The translations under genes were made by a program, and so were the position numbers. The notes beneath the pieces were generated by a model that saw only the letters and a program-made list of their open reading frames with translations, ran no database searches and was not told the origin of the DNA. A stretch of DNA of 64,000 nt. Origin: Deltaproteobacteria bacterium. Lineage in GTDB: Bacteria > Myxococcota > Kuafuiibacteriia > Kuafuiibacteriales > Kuafuiibacteriaceae. Positions 51,708 to 60,666 of this stretch are shown piece after piece. The first letter of the stretch is position 1. Every line of letters starts with the position of its first letter. The stretch spans positions 434,001-498,000 of the forward strand of contig JADJPE010000005.1 of NCBI GenBank assembly GCA_016713425.1. Reading direction: 5' to 3'.

Positions 51708-52355
51708 TCACGGCTGATAGACCGCAAGCGGCGCCGGTCGATGGGTCGCGCCCGTAAGCTCCTTCTTGAATCGAACGCCGGCCTCGGCGCTCGAATGGGT
51801 GACCTCGAACCCGGCATCCGCAAACACCGGCCCCAGCGGATGTGTGCGTCGGTCCGTCTCCGCGAAGATCGTCCGCAAGGCCCGATGCCGGGCGAGCACA
51901 TCAATGGCATGAAGCGCGGCCACACCGGCCTCGGGATGCGCCACCCCAAACATCAGCCCGATATCGGCGACGTCGTGTCTCGCAAGCGAAAGGTCGGCAA
52001 GCCCCACGACATCCCAGCCCACGCCTGCGAGCGGGAGTGCCCCGCCCGTCTCATGTGGCCGAGCCCCGGCCTTCGGGGCTAAGACGATCAGCGCTCCGCC
52101 GGGCTCACGGTACGAATGCACACGCTGCGCGAGGTCGAAAGCGTCCGCCACGGGATGGAGGTCACCGGGAAAAGCGCAGCAGAAGGCTGAGGCGTTCGAC
52201 CGGGCGACACCGAGCATTTCGAGTACACGCGCCTGGTGGCGCTCTGCCCGATAGATCTCAACCGAGAGAGGACCACCACGATGATCTCGCATCAGCGCGA
52301 AGGGCGGGAGCGGGCGGCCGGAGCTTGAGCGCGGAAGCCGCGTCATTCTATACAT
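51708..52355 (-). CDS. Protein of unknown function, LarA C-terminal-like segment possible
   Basis: From ATG at 52355 the product has 215 residues. The first part has a basic start and then a segment with Cys residues (F-C-C-A-F-P-G-D). A central stretch, with a helix followed by E-P-G-G-A-L-I-V-L-A-P, resembles the A-x-x-V-K-x-G-G-x-I-I-x-V-A segment of lactate racemase-type (LarA) C-terminal domains. This similarity is weak and based on a short match. No other family was recognised. It is divergent from the alcohol dehydrogenase. An ATG at 52346 is an alternative. Confidence 0.4.
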   Translation of the reverse strand: MYRMTRLPRSSSGRPLPPFALMRDHRGGPLSVEIYRAERHQARVLEMLGVARSNASAFCCAFPGDLHPVADAFDLAQRVHSYREPGGALIVLAPKAGARPHETGGALPLAGVGWDVVGLADLSLARHDVADIGLMFGVAHPEAGVAALHAIDVLARHRALRTIFAETDRRTHPLGPVFADAGFEVTHSSAEAGVRFKKELTGATHRPAPLAVYQP

Positions 52356-52572
52356 CTTCTTCCCTACCGAGCCCGAATATCGGAGCTCATTCGCGAAAGT
52401 TTCCTGATGTTCCGGCCATTCAGACGATCTTCCGATGCTCCCTTCTGTGGCGAGCCTCATCGCGTTCAACGGCTGCGGCGGCCCAAACGTTGCGCCTGGT
52501 CAGGGATCGCGCTACCGCTGGCGCCCGAAAAGAAGTCAAAACAATCCAACCCGTCAGAGAGAGGGAGTCGAC

Positions 52573-53625
52573 ATGAACCAGAAGGTCAGCGCATACGCTG
52601 CAAAATCCGCCGGAGCCCCGTTAGGGCCGTTCGATTTCGAGGCCCGATCGCCGAGAGAAGATGACGTCGCGATCGACATCCTCTTCTGCGGGATCTGCCA
52701 CTCCGATGTTCATCAAGTCCGAAACGAATGGGGCAACAGCCAGTTTCCGATGGTCCCCGGTCACGAGATCATCGGACGGGTCACCGAGACGGGTGCGAAA
52801 GTTCAGCGCTTCCAGTCCGGCGATCTCGTCGGCGTCGGGTGCATGGTGCATTCGTGCCAGAGCTGCGCGCCTTGCCACGATCACCTCGAACAGTTCTGCG
52901 AGAAGGGGCCTGCGTTTACGTACAACTCGACCGAGATGGATCGAAAGACACCCACCTACGGCGGCTACGCGACCAAGATCGTCGTCCGAGAAGCGTTCGT
53001 GCTCCGCGTCGATCCAGTTCTCGACCCCGCACGGGCGGCGCCTTTGCTCTGCGCCGGCATCACGACGTATTCACCGCTCAGGCAGTGGAACTGTAAAGCC
53101 GGCGATCATGTCGCGGTCGTCGGGCTCGGCGGCCTCGGACACATGGCCGTGAAGCTCGCCGCATCGATGGGCGCCGAGGTCACGGTCCTGAGCTCCTCGC
53201 CAGCCAAAGAGCGCGATGCGAAGCGTCTCGGCGCGCACGGTTTCGAGATCGTACGCGGCCCACAGGATGCCGCACGCCTCGCGGGACGATTCAATCTGAT
53301 CATCGACTCGGTCTCGGCCCCTCACGACTACAACGCGTATCTCTCGATGCTCCGGGTCAAAGGCGTGATGGTGCTGCTTGGCGTCCCGCCGGAGCCGATG
53401 CCGGTGGGCGCCTTCTCGCTCATCGGAGGAAACCGACGACTCGCCGGCTCCCTCATCGGCGGCATCCAAGAGACGCAGGAGATGCTCGACTACTGCGCGG
53501 CGCACAAGATCGAGGCGGACATCGAGATCGTACCGGCGCAGAAGATCAACGAAGCCTACGAGCGCATGATGAAGAGCGACGTACGATACCGGTTCGTCAT
53601 CGACATCGCGAGTCTCAAAGCCTAG
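52573..53625 (+). CDS. Zinc-dependent NADP-type alcohol dehydrogenase
   Basis: From ATG at 52573 the 350-residue enzyme is a medium-chain alcohol dehydrogenase of the YahK/cinnamyl-type. Catalytic zinc ligands are the Cys/His in LFCGICHSD (C39) and GHE (63-65). The four structural-zinc cysteines are in the following C-x5-C-x2-C-x2-C-x6-C segment (about 93-110). The coenzyme fold has VVGLGGLGHMAVKLA near 178. It probably reduces aldehydes or oxidises alcohols; the substrate is unknown. GAGGGAG upstream is a good ribosome-binding site. The longer frame to 52435 adds no conserved sequence. Confidence 0.9.
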   Translation: MNQKVSAYAAKSAGAPLGPFDFEARSPREDDVAIDILFCGICHSDVHQVRNEWGNSQFPMVPGHEIIGRVTETGAKVQRFQSGDLVGVGCMVHSCQSCAPCHDHLEQFCEKGPAFTYNSTEMDRKTPTYGGYATKIVVREAFVLRVDPVLDPARAAPLLCAGITTYSPLRQWNCKAGDHVAVVGLGGLGHMAVKLAASMGAEVTVLSSSPAKERDAKRLGAHGFEIVRGPQDAARLAGRFNLIIDSVSAPHDYNAYLSMLRVKGVMVLLGVPPEPMPVGAFSLIGGNRRLAGSLIGGIQETQEMLDYCAAHKIEADIEIVPAQKINEAYERMMKSDVRYRFVIDIASLKA

Positions 53626-53716
53626 CCTCGCCCCGGGCCATCAACCGCATCGCTTTAGGCCACCGCATCGATCTAGAGTGATGACGGTCTCCACCGGTAC
53701 GTCGACAGACCTCATT

Positions 53717-53884
53717 TCATTCGCTTATCGGCTCTTGCATCAGGGCGAAGACGCGGAGTGCTTCGAACATGACGGCGACCTCGCCTCCCGTTCGAACTCG
53801 ATGCATGACGCCCGGTGTTGTCGAGTCGAGGGCCACCGTGTAGTCGGCGCGCTTGGCTGTCACCTTGACCTCGTCAACCGAGAC
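53717..53884 (-). pseudogene. 3' remnant of an unidentified gene cut by the IS66 left end
   Basis: Reading the minus strand from the IS66 end (53884) gives 55 sense codons and a TGA at 53717. The sequence (V-S-V-D-E-V-K-V-T-A-K-R-A then E-V-A-V-M-F-E-A-L-R-V-F) looks like a real protein end rather than noise. I do not recognise the family. No matching 5' part was found on the other side of the IS, and the 8 bp beside the two IS ends differ, so a simple insertion duplication is not supported. Confidence 0.3.
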
Positions 53885-53953
53885 GTGAGCGTCCGGTCAG
53901 GCGCCGAGAAAGGTCGGGACCCCCGATCGGGAGACGGACGATGATTCCGGTCC

Positions 53954-54331
53954 ATGACTTCGAAGAATCAACAGACGACGGGGACAGCTGCTCATGGCCG
54001 TTGGTCGGAAGCAGAAGCACGCTCGATGCTGGTGGCGCTCGAACGAAGTGGCCAGTCGGTGGTCGCATTCGCGCGGTCGCAAGGTGTGAGTGCGCAGCGG
54101 ATCTACTGGTGGCGACAACGGCTCGGACCGTCAGGCCGGACAGCGGTCCCGGATGATGTCGGCCTGGTTCCGGTTCGCATCCGATGCGAGGATGCTCGGG
54201 GCCTCGACCCAGTGGAACTCGGCGCGCCCGTCATCGTGGTCCGGTCGGTCGGCGGCGTGGTCATCGAGGTTCCGCGCGCCGTGTCGCCAGGTTGGATCGC
54301 GGCGCTCACGCGCGACATCGAGGACCGCTAA
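53954..54331 (+). CDS. tnpA: IS66 accessory protein TnpA (helix-turn-helix)
   Basis: The 125-residue product has an N-terminal helix-turn-helix typical of IS66 Orf1: W-S-x-x-E-A-x-x-M-L-x-A-L-E-R-S-G, then F-A-R-S-Q-G-V-S and Y-W-W-R-Q-R-L. It is required with TnpB for transposition in the IS66 family. A longer frame starting at 53678 in another phase is not coding. It is followed at once by tnpB, with a 2-bp gap after its stop. Confidence 0.8.
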   Translation: MTSKNQQTTGTAAHGRWSEAEARSMLVALERSGQSVVAFARSQGVSAQRIYWWRQRLGPSGRTAVPDDVGLVPVRIRCEDARGLDPVELGAPVIVVRSVGGVVIEVPRAVSPGWIAALTRDIEDR

Positions 54332-54333
54332 AG

Positions 54334-54735
54334 ATGTTGTTGGTACCTCGGTCGACGAAGATCTACATGGGCCGGTCGCCTGTGAACATGGGCAAGTCCT
54401 TCGATGGACTGAGCAATGAGGTGCGAGTGGTGCTTCGGAAGGACCCGCTGAGCGGATACATCTTCATCTTCTTCAACCGAAGACGGACGATGGCCAAGAT
54501 GATCGTTTGGACGCGAGGAGGCTACACGATCGTTGCGAAGCGGCTCGAGCGAGGCACGTTCGCGCTCCCGGAGGCTACGGACGCGGCGTGTGTCGAGCTG
54601 GACATCCACGAACTCGTCCTTCTCCTCGAAGGCATCGGGTGGGATCGAGGTCGACAGTCGCCGCGGTGGGAGCCTTCTCAGCACCGTCGACACGATGCAG
54701 AATTCTCGCAATCTACGTTGCGCATGTCGGTGTAA
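54334..54735 (+). CDS. tnpB: IS66 accessory protein TnpB (Orf2-like)
   Basis: From ATG at 54334 the 133-residue product shows the IS66 Orf2 signature: the S-F-D-G-L-S-N-E-V segment, D-P-L-S-G-Y-I-F-I-F-F-N-R-R-R, then a W-T-R-G-G-Y strand and A-K-R-L-E-R-G-T-F. It appears intact. The start lies 2 bp after the tnpA stop. Accessory protein role is established for the family; its exact reaction is not known. Confidence 0.85.
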   Translation: MLLVPRSTKIYMGRSPVNMGKSFDGLSNEVRVVLRKDPLSGYIFIFFNRRRTMAKMIVWTRGGYTIVAKRLERGTFALPEATDAACVELDIHELVLLLEGIGWDRGRQSPRWEPSQHRRHDAEFSQSTLRMSV

Positions 54736-54836
54736 TGTGATCTACGTTCTTTATCCCTTCCGTCGTCTCGCCAGCCTCTGAACCCACAGTTCTCGAGCTC
54801 CTCCGTTCGCTTCTCGACTCCGGTGCGAAGGAGGAT

Positions 54837-56389
54837 GTGGTCGATTTGTTCGCCCAGCTCGTGGCGCGAGACGAAGCGTTGGAGCTTGCGCTCACGAAGA
54901 AGCTCCGAGCATTCAAGACGACGGAGAAGGTCTCCCCCAACCAGCTGAAGCTTTTGCTCGAGACCGTATCCAGCACCGCCCTATCCGAGACGCCGGCCAA
55001 CGCGGCGGTCGAGTCCGAGGCAGAGGATACGACGGAAGGCGAGACGGCGGCGGAACAGCTCGGCAAGATGGTCGAGAACGAGCGCAATCGGCGGGCGACC
55101 GAGCAGACGCAGCCGCCACCGGCGCGGCCTCGCCGGACGCCATTTCCTCCGAACCTACCGCGCGAAGACAACCCCATCTTGATGCCTGATGCTGAACGGC
55201 CATGTCCGAAGTGCGGGCTCGAGCGGCGATGTGCAGGCCACGACGTGAGCGAGGTCCTCGAGCTCGTGCCCGCGCGTGTGATCGTGCGCCGGGACCTCCG
55301 GGAGAAGCTCGCGTGTGACGCCTGCGACGCGCCGAACTTCAGCCGCGCGCCGGTCGGTGATCGTGTCGTGCAGGGGGGCCAGTACGGACCCCGTCTCGTC
55401 GCTCAACTGCTCGTCGACAAGTACCGCGATGGCCTCCCTCTCCACCGGCAGCGGGAACGATATCGACGGATGAGTGTCGACCTCTCGGTCTCGACGCTGG
55501 CGGACCAGGTTACGTACGGCGCGGAGCTCCTGCAGCCGCTCTGGCGTGCAGCCCAGATCGCGGCACTCAAATCGAATGTCCTGCATCTCGATGGTACGGC
55601 CTCGCGTTCTTCAGTGGCGAGGGCAAGGACACGAAGCGTCACAAGAAGCTGGGCGCCCTGTGGGGCTTCGTCGGTGACCAGGACGTTGCGCTCTATCTGT
55701 TCGCGCCCTCTGGGCACGCGACATTCGCGGACGGGCACACCATCGGACCCGTCGACTTCCTACGCTTGCGCTCCGGCTACACGGTCGCCGATGCCGCCAC
55801 CGTCTTCGATCAGGCGTTCGCGCGCGAAGACATCATCGAGTGCGGGTGCAACATGCACGCGCGTCGCTACTTCGTGAAGGCCCTCGACGGCGGAGAGCCA
55901 CGCGCCGCGATCGCGATCGACGCCTACCAGGCGCTCTACGGCATCGAGAAGGAAGCGAGAGACCTCGAGCCGAGAGAACGCCTTCGACTTCGGCGTGAAC
56001 GCAGCGCGCCGATCTTCAACAAGCTTCTCGAGTGGGTCGAGTCCATCAAAGACGACGAGCCTCCTTCACTGCGCTTCGGTCGAGCGCTCAACTACTTCTC
56101 GAACCAGCAAGTGCCGCTGAGTCAGTTCCTCACGGATGGCCGCGTCCCAATCGACAACGGCGTTGTTGAGCGTCTGCACGTGCGCGCCGCGCTGACGCGG
56201 AAAAACTTCCTCTTCGCCGGGTCAGAGCGTGGCGCTCAGAGCGCCGCCATCATCTTCTCGCTCTTGGGCTCGTGCGCGCTCTGCGGCATCGACCCCGTCG
56301 AGTATCTCGCCACCGTCATGCCCATTCTCGCGCGAGGCGTCATCGAGAAGGACGTCATAGACCTCCTGCCCCGCAATCTTCCACTCTGA
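54837..56389 (+). pseudogene. tnpC: IS66 transposase TnpC, frameshifted
   Basis: The first half (54837 to about 55595) has the Leu-rich start, the zinc-binding CPKCG and CDACDAP segments, and reaches the catalytic Asp in LHLDGT. Just after it the frame moves back by one base; the second half continues in another frame with YGLAFFSGEG, GCNMHARRYF and NGVVERLHVRAALTRKN, which includes the catalytic Glu. A single missing base in the codon after DGT would explain this, or a programmed -1 slip. The region in front of GTG 54837 (back to about 54749) also reads in frame, so the true start may be earlier. Confidence 0.85.
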
Positions 56390-56586
56390 CTGAGCGTCGC
56401 GACCTCCCGGGCCGCCAGGCTCAGGGGATGACTCTTTCCCGGCTCGAGGAAGAATCCGGCGGTCGCCCGGACACTCACGATCGCCGGGATCTGGTTTGAC
56501 TCAGCGACTCTCGCGCTTTCCATGTGATGAACGTAAGTCAATGAATTTACTTGACATATTCGCCGCAGGTGGAGCCATGGGCCGAG

Positions 56587-56600
56587 ATGACTCAAGTCAT
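56587..56600. promoter_or_regulatory. Perfect 14-bp palindrome upstream of the AbiE pair, with extra TGACT half-sites
   Basis: ATGACT-CA-AGTCAT is a perfect inverted repeat about 135 bases before the antitoxin start. Three or four other TGACT/AGTCA half-sites lie upstream (near 56498, 56535 and 56551-56555). AbiEi antitoxins are known to bind inverted repeats and repress their own operon, so this is a candidate operator. The region is less GC-rich than the rest of the window. Confidence 0.4.
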
Positions 56601-56733
56601 TGGTATTCAACCGTTGGAAGCATTTCTCAATTCGTGACGAGTACTTGCGTCAATGTGGTGCAAAGGGGAACAGCAGTGATCTTGATCTTCGTTAGAAGAA
56701 GATGCACGCTTTTCTGACGGAGCGGGTTTCGTC

Positions 56734-57366
56734 ATGTCTAACCAAGTAGCTAACATCGCTGATCGAATAATGGTTCGAGTTAGGGCTCATGGTGTTGGCC
56801 GGTGGGTGTGCACACCGAAAGACTTCTTGGACCTCGGCAGCCGAGCGGCCGTCGATCAAGCGCTCAGCCGACTGACCAAGGCCGGTCAGCTCCGCCGCGT
56901 TGCTCGAGGGCTCTATGACCTTCCGCGCTTCAACGCTGTCATGAAGCGTTCAGCGCCGCCGGACTTGGACTCTGCGATCCAAGCCGTGTCGAGGCGCGAC
57001 GACATTCGGCTCATGCCCGACGGCATCGTTGCGGCCCATCAGTTGGGGCTCACCAACGCGGTGCCAGCGAAGGTTGCTTACGTGACGGACGGTCGCAGCC
57101 GCACGGTCAAGATCGCGGGTTGGACGGTTCGGCTCCGCCATGCGAGCCCGAAGCTCATGCGGTGGGCAGATCGGCCAGCGGCATCGGCGGTGCAGGCGCT
57201 GCTTTGGCTCGGACCTCGAGCAGCCAACGATCCCCAAACCATCACCACGTTGCGAAAGCAGTTGCCGGATGCTGCCAAACGCGACTTGTCCAAGCAGGTC
57301 GGAGCGCTTCCTGGCTGGGCGATTCCGATAGCCAAGAAGTTCATTGAGCCCGAGGTTACCGCGTGA
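56734..57366 (+). CDS. abiEi: AbiEi-like antitoxin of a type IV toxin-antitoxin pair
   Basis: The 210-residue product has an N-terminal winged-helix-like domain (D-R-I-M-V-R-V-R-A-H-G, then A-L-S-R-L-T-K-A-G-Q-L-R-R-V-A-R-G-L-Y-D-L-P), matching AbiEi/DUF6088 proteins, and a C-terminal alpha/beta part. In characterised systems AbiEi represses its own operon and prevents the AbiEii toxin from acting without binding it directly. Its stop overlaps the toxin start (GTGA), as in known pairs. Codon use and base composition near the start are less GC-rich than most of the window, which suggests transfer. Confidence 0.8.
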   Translation: MSNQVANIADRIMVRVRAHGVGRWVCTPKDFLDLGSRAAVDQALSRLTKAGQLRRVARGLYDLPRFNAVMKRSAPPDLDSAIQAVSRRDDIRLMPDGIVAAHQLGLTNAVPAKVAYVTDGRSRTVKIAGWTVRLRHASPKLMRWADRPAASAVQALLWLGPRAANDPQTITTLRKQLPDAAKRDLSKQVGALPGWAIPIAKKFIEPEVTA

Positions 57367-58439
57367 GCTCATCGTTTGCCGACTTCATCGTTCTCAACCG
57401 CGAAGAGCGCTCGGACATCTTCAACGCCGCCAGCGAGCGGCTCAACACGAGGCCGGCGTATATTGAGAAAGACTTCTGGGTGTGCGTCGTCCTCGATGTT
57501 CTCTTCAACCGACTGCCATCGGATTCTGCAAGGCTGCTCTTCAAGGGCGGCACGTCCTTGTCGAAGGGATTCGGCCTCATCAACCGCTTCTCCGAAGACA
57601 TCGACATCGTTGTCTTCCGCGAGGACCTCGGATTCGGTGGCGACGAAGATCCGACCAGCCGCGACGTGAGCATCGGGACCAAAGATCGGCGGCGTCGCTT
57701 CGATGCGCTGAAGGCTGCCTGCGGAAACTACGTTCGGGGCCAGCTCGCTTCCGAGCTCACCAGATTGCTCGAGACCAAGGGTTGCCGCGTTGCCAACGAC
57801 GACAGCGATCCTGATCAGCAGACGTTGCTCGTCGAGTATCCGAGCGTGTCCGTTACAGGTTCGAGCTCGGGCTATGTACAACCAAGGGTCAAGATCGAGT
57901 GCGGTGCTCGATCGGCGTTGGACCCGAGCACGACGATCAATCCCACAGCGTTCATCCAGGTTGAACTTGGCGACGACTGGGACCTGAAGGCGCGCAACGT
58001 AAGTTGCATCCGGCCGGAGCGGACGTACTGGGAGAAGCTCCTCATCCTTCACGGAGTCCACTGCGGTTTCCGCGACGGCCAGCGTCTTCCGGGCGACAGC
58101 AACCGCCTATCCAGACACTATTACGACGTCGCGATGATCAGCGTCACGGAGATTGGCGTTGCCGCGCACAAGAACACGACGCTCTGGGACGACGTTCGCG
58201 AACACCACCTCGTTGCTTTCCGCCAGGGCTGGAAAAAGTTCGAGGAAGCGAAGCGAGGCTCGCTCAGACTTGTGCCCCAAGATGCAGTCCGGGTTGAACT
58301 GCGACGCGACTACGAAGCGATGCAGGGCATGATCATGGGAGATGCGCCGGCCTTCGAGACAATGATCGAACGATTGGGGACCATCGAGGCTGATCTCAAC
58401 GCGGCTGAGGCGGAGGAAAGCTACGCCGAGTCCTCTTGA
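57363..58439 (+). CDS. abiEii: AbiEii-like nucleotidyltransferase toxin
   Basis: The 358-residue product starts at GTG 57363. It carries the nucleotidyltransferase core of AbiEii: FKGGTSLSKGFG (near 61-72), then R-F-S-E-D-I-D-I-V-V with the metal-binding D-x-D, and a later W-E-K-L-L segment and R-H-Y-Y-D-V. AbiEii toxins modify a nucleic-acid or tRNA target and abort growth after phage infection. It appears complete and undamaged, unlike its neighbours. Confidence 0.85.
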   Translation: MSSSFADFIVLNREERSDIFNAASERLNTRPAYIEKDFWVCVVLDVLFNRLPSDSARLLFKGGTSLSKGFGLINRFSEDIDIVVFREDLGFGGDEDPTSRDVSIGTKDRRRRFDALKAACGNYVRGQLASELTRLLETKGCRVANDDSDPDQQTLLVEYPSVSVTGSSSGYVQPRVKIECGARSALDPSTTINPTAFIQVELGDDWDLKARNVSCIRPERTYWEKLLILHGVHCGFRDGQRLPGDSNRLSRHYYDVAMISVTEIGVAAHKNTTLWDDVREHHLVAFRQGWKKFEEAKRGSLRLVPQDAVRVELRRDYEAMQGMIMGDAPAFETMIERLGTIEADLNAAEAEESYAESS

Positions 58440-58783
58440 AGGGCGCGTCGATTTCTTATCGTTGACCTCTCGTGGTCTGGTCGACCGCCTGGTCTTGACA
58501 GCGAACCCGTGGCTGCCGCTGCGAAACGACGCAGCCAACGAGCGATGAACGCCTGAAAGTCTTCGCGGTCGATGGCGAACGCAGGCGAACTTTCCTGGAC
58601 TGTGTGCGTTCCCGGTGCGATCGCGAGTTCCTTGATGAGTCCGTCGAAGAAATTACCGGACGCCCCATCACCGTGCCTCAAAGACCTCCTGAACCCCCTC
58701 ACGCGTTGACAAGAAGTACCCCGCACCTCACTTGGCGTACGGCGTTCGATCCTCGAGACCGACGAAACGTTTAGGGTCAAAGC
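58440..58783 (-). other. 344-bp stretch with a possible gene remnant
   Basis: Between the AbiEii stop and the rtcA stop, the minus strand has an open frame (58421-58780) whose middle part (D-G-L-I-K-E-L-A-I-A-P-G-T-H-T-V, then F-A-I-D-R-E-D-F-Q-A-F-I-A-R-W) looks like protein rather than chance. It has no clear start and begins 4 bp after the broken rtcA. It may be the end of another decayed gene. I do not recognise a family. Confidence 0.25.
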
Positions 58784-59798
58784 TTAGAGTTCGAACTGCC
58801 ACACCCTATCGGACACCGGCGTCATCCGTGTTTCTGTTCCCAAGAACATGCGAATGATCTCGGCCTGCGTTCGAGCGTGCGATGAAGGCTCGAGCGAGCG
58901 AAATGCGCCGCCCCCCGCGAGCGCCAGCGGAAGCAGAAGTTGGTCCGCGAGATGAGTGCCGATCGGCACCTCGCCCTCGAGATATTCGAGCGCTTTCGAG
59001 GCAACCTGGCTTGCCACTGTCTCCGCCTAGATGCCGCGTTCACCGTGACCCGTGAACACCTCCGTGACATGTTCGCTTTCGATCTCGATGATGACGACGT
59101 TCCCGGGACCCTGCGCCTTTTCAATCCATTCGCTCCGCAGGTGCTCCCGCTTCCATCCGAGCCTCTCTCCGACGACCCGAAGCTCGCGGTCCGCGATCGA
59201 CTTTGGGAGCGATGCCACAATGGCCAGTGCGCTGTACGACCGCAAAGCTCCGCGCTTTCGCCAGCTCAAAACCTGCAAGCTTGGCGCACGGCTCAATCGT
59301 CACCCGAAACCGCCCCCCGCCTGCCGGATAAAACCCGGACCTATCGAGTGATGCATGAACTACGGGGCCCATGCGCTGCAGCAGGGGTAAGAAGGCGTTT
59401 GCCAGGAACTCGAACGGCGGAGATTGCGGGTTGTGTGTTCCGCCCTCCAAGACCATCGTCGACTTTTCGGTGCCGGTCATGAGTGCGGGAAGAATTGTTT
59501 GAAGTACGAGCGTCGCGCTACCCGCTGTGCCGACCGCGAAATGATAGTCGCCGCCGCGCATTGAGCCCGGGCGGAACGTCAATTCCGTCGATCCTACAGC
59601 CGCGCCTTCGATGACACCGTTCGAGGCCGCCGCCGCTGCCTGCACGGCGGTCAGATGTTGACGCATCAACCCAGGCTTTGGACGCCCTGCGCGGATATTC
59701 TTCATGCGAACAGGTTCGTTCGTGACCAGCGACAGCGCGAGCGCCGTTCGCAGCATTTGTCCGCCGCCTTCTCCTTGCGATCCATCGATGGTCAACAT
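58784..59798 (-). pseudogene. rtcA: RNA 3'-terminal phosphate cyclase, broken by a frameshift and an amber codon
   Basis: The gene begins at ATG 59798 with the family N-terminus IDGSQGEGGGQMLRTALALS. After about 180 codons the reading frame shifts at an AAA run (plus strand TTT at 59256-59258); removal of one base restores R-G-A-L-R-S-Y. The restored frame then has TAG at 59027-59029, within the conserved stretch after the E-V-F-T-G-H-G-E-R-G segment, and continues to TAA at 58784 with T-H-L-A-D-Q-L-L-L-P-L-A-L-A-G-G-G. So at least two lesions are present. RtcA makes 2',3'-cyclic phosphate RNA ends. It lies directly after the rtcB remnant, as in rtcBA operons. Confidence 0.88.
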
Positions 59799-59805
59799 GA
59801 TGCGC

Positions 59806-60104
59806 CTAGCCTTTCACGCAGACGACTTGCCTCAAAGTTGGACGATCTCGACCAAGTCACGCTGCGCGCGCATGACTTGATCGATGGGCTTGTACGCGGC
59901 GGGCGTCTCGTCGATGACGTCGGCGTCTTTGCGACACTCGACACCCGCCGTTGCGAGGACGTGGTCCTCCAAGCTGACGCGACGCTTTGCTTCGGCGCGC
60001 GACATCACGCGCCCGGCGCCGTGGCTACAGCTATGGAAGCTCTCGGGATGACCGAGCCCGCGCACGATGTACGACCGCGAACCCATGCTCCCGGGAATGA
60101 TTCT
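59806..60104 (-). pseudogene. rtcB: RtcB RNA ligase, only the C-terminal 100 residues remain
   Basis: The minus strand from about 60104 gives I-I-P-G-S-M-G-S-R-S-Y-I-V-R-G, then S-C-S-H-G-A-G-R, the HGAGR motif that holds the guanylylated His of RtcB, and R-V-S-L-E-D-H-V. Near the end the frame shifts by one base in CAACTTTG; in the other frame the tail reads L-R-Q-V-V-C-V-K-G and stops at TAG (59806-59808), 8 bp before the rtcA start. About 300 N-terminal codons are absent. The remnant ends where the ATPase remnant begins, so a deletion or recombination joined them. Confidence 0.85.
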
Positions 60105-60106
60105 CG

Positions 60107-60373
60107 ATGGGCGTCTTCAGCAATCCCGTCATATTCGTCGGGATCGCAGCGATCACTCTGTTGCAGCTTGGTTTCGTTTACCTGCCCTTCATGCAACAGC
60201 TCTTCAACTCGGCGCCGCTTGGAGTCGAGGCGTGGCTTCGAGCATTGCTCGTCGGGGCGTGTGTTTGGCCTGTTGTGGGCCTCGAGAAGTACATCCGCCG
60301 ACGCCAAGAGTCCCAGTCAGAGCCCGTGACCAGCGTCGAAGCTAGGGTCGAGTCAAAGAGCGGCGGCCTGTGA
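60107..60373 (+). pseudogene. Remnant of the C-terminal membrane domain of a cation P-type ATPase
   Basis: The 88-residue frame reads N-P-V-I-F-V-G-I-A-A-I-T-L-L-Q, then Y-L-P-F-M-Q, L-F-N-S-A-P-L and V-V-G-L-E-K-Y-I-R-R-R. This is the typical last segment of calcium/magnesium-type P-ATPases (Cation_ATPase_C), which end just so. A stop codon (60098) lies just upstream in frame, so no more of the pump is left. It overlaps by 4 bp (GTGA) with the following small membrane protein, suggesting an old operon. Confidence 0.75.
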
Positions 60374-60666
60374 CGTCACCCGGCTCAACCACGTCGCCCA
60401 TGAGAAGGCTTCTCGCGAACCTCAATGAGGTTGTCGGTCGCAACGTCCGTGTCATCGAGATGGTCGGCGTCATGATGAGGATCGCGAGCTTCTCGCTCGT
60501 CAGTTGGCTAGGGCCGAAGACTCCGTTCTTGCTGGTTTGGAGTCTCAACACCTTGGACGCCCTCGCTTTGTCATGGTGCTCGATGATCAAGAGGGATCTG
60601 GCCTACATCCTATTGAACGTCTTCTGGATCGGTGTTGGCCTCGTTGGAATCTACCGCGCGATCTGA
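60370..60666 (+). CDS. Small two- or three-span membrane protein of unknown function
   Basis: From GTG at 60370 the 98-residue product has hydrophobic segments near 35-50, 52-70 and 75-95. It overlaps the ATPase remnant stop by 4 bp. I see no family. The local protein composition (Leu/Val/Ile-rich) makes a small inner-membrane protein plausible, and it may have been part of the pump operon. Confidence 0.5.
   Translation: MTSPGSTTSPMRRLLANLNEVVGRNVRVIEMVGVMMRIASFSLVSWLGPKTPFLLVWSLNTLDALALSWCSMIKRDLAYILLNVFWIGVGLVGIYRAI

Larger units (their letters stand above)
53885..56478 (+). mobile_element. IS66-family insertion sequence
   Basis: Imperfect inverted ends were found: GTGAGCGTCCGG at 53885 and GTGAGTGTCCGG on the other strand ending at 56478, with further matches inward. 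The element carries the three standard IS66 genes (accessory tnpA and tnpB, transposase tnpC) in order, and its 2.6-kb length is normal. The tnpC frame is broken, so the element is probably inactive. The flanking 8-bp sequences (ACCGAGAC and GATCGCCG) do not form a duplication. Confidence 0.85.

Noticed and set aside
53877..56486. 8-bp target-site duplication for IS66
   Set aside because: The flanks read ACCGAGAC and GATCGCCG and do not match.
56551..56579. TTGACA as a -35 box upstream of abiEi
   Set aside because: The base spacing gives no -10 resemblance 17 bases downstream, and the sequence overlaps the TGACT half-sites.
56496..56717. 73-residue frame between IS66 and abiEi
   Set aside because: The codons do not look protein-coding and the region holds the palindrome and half-sites.
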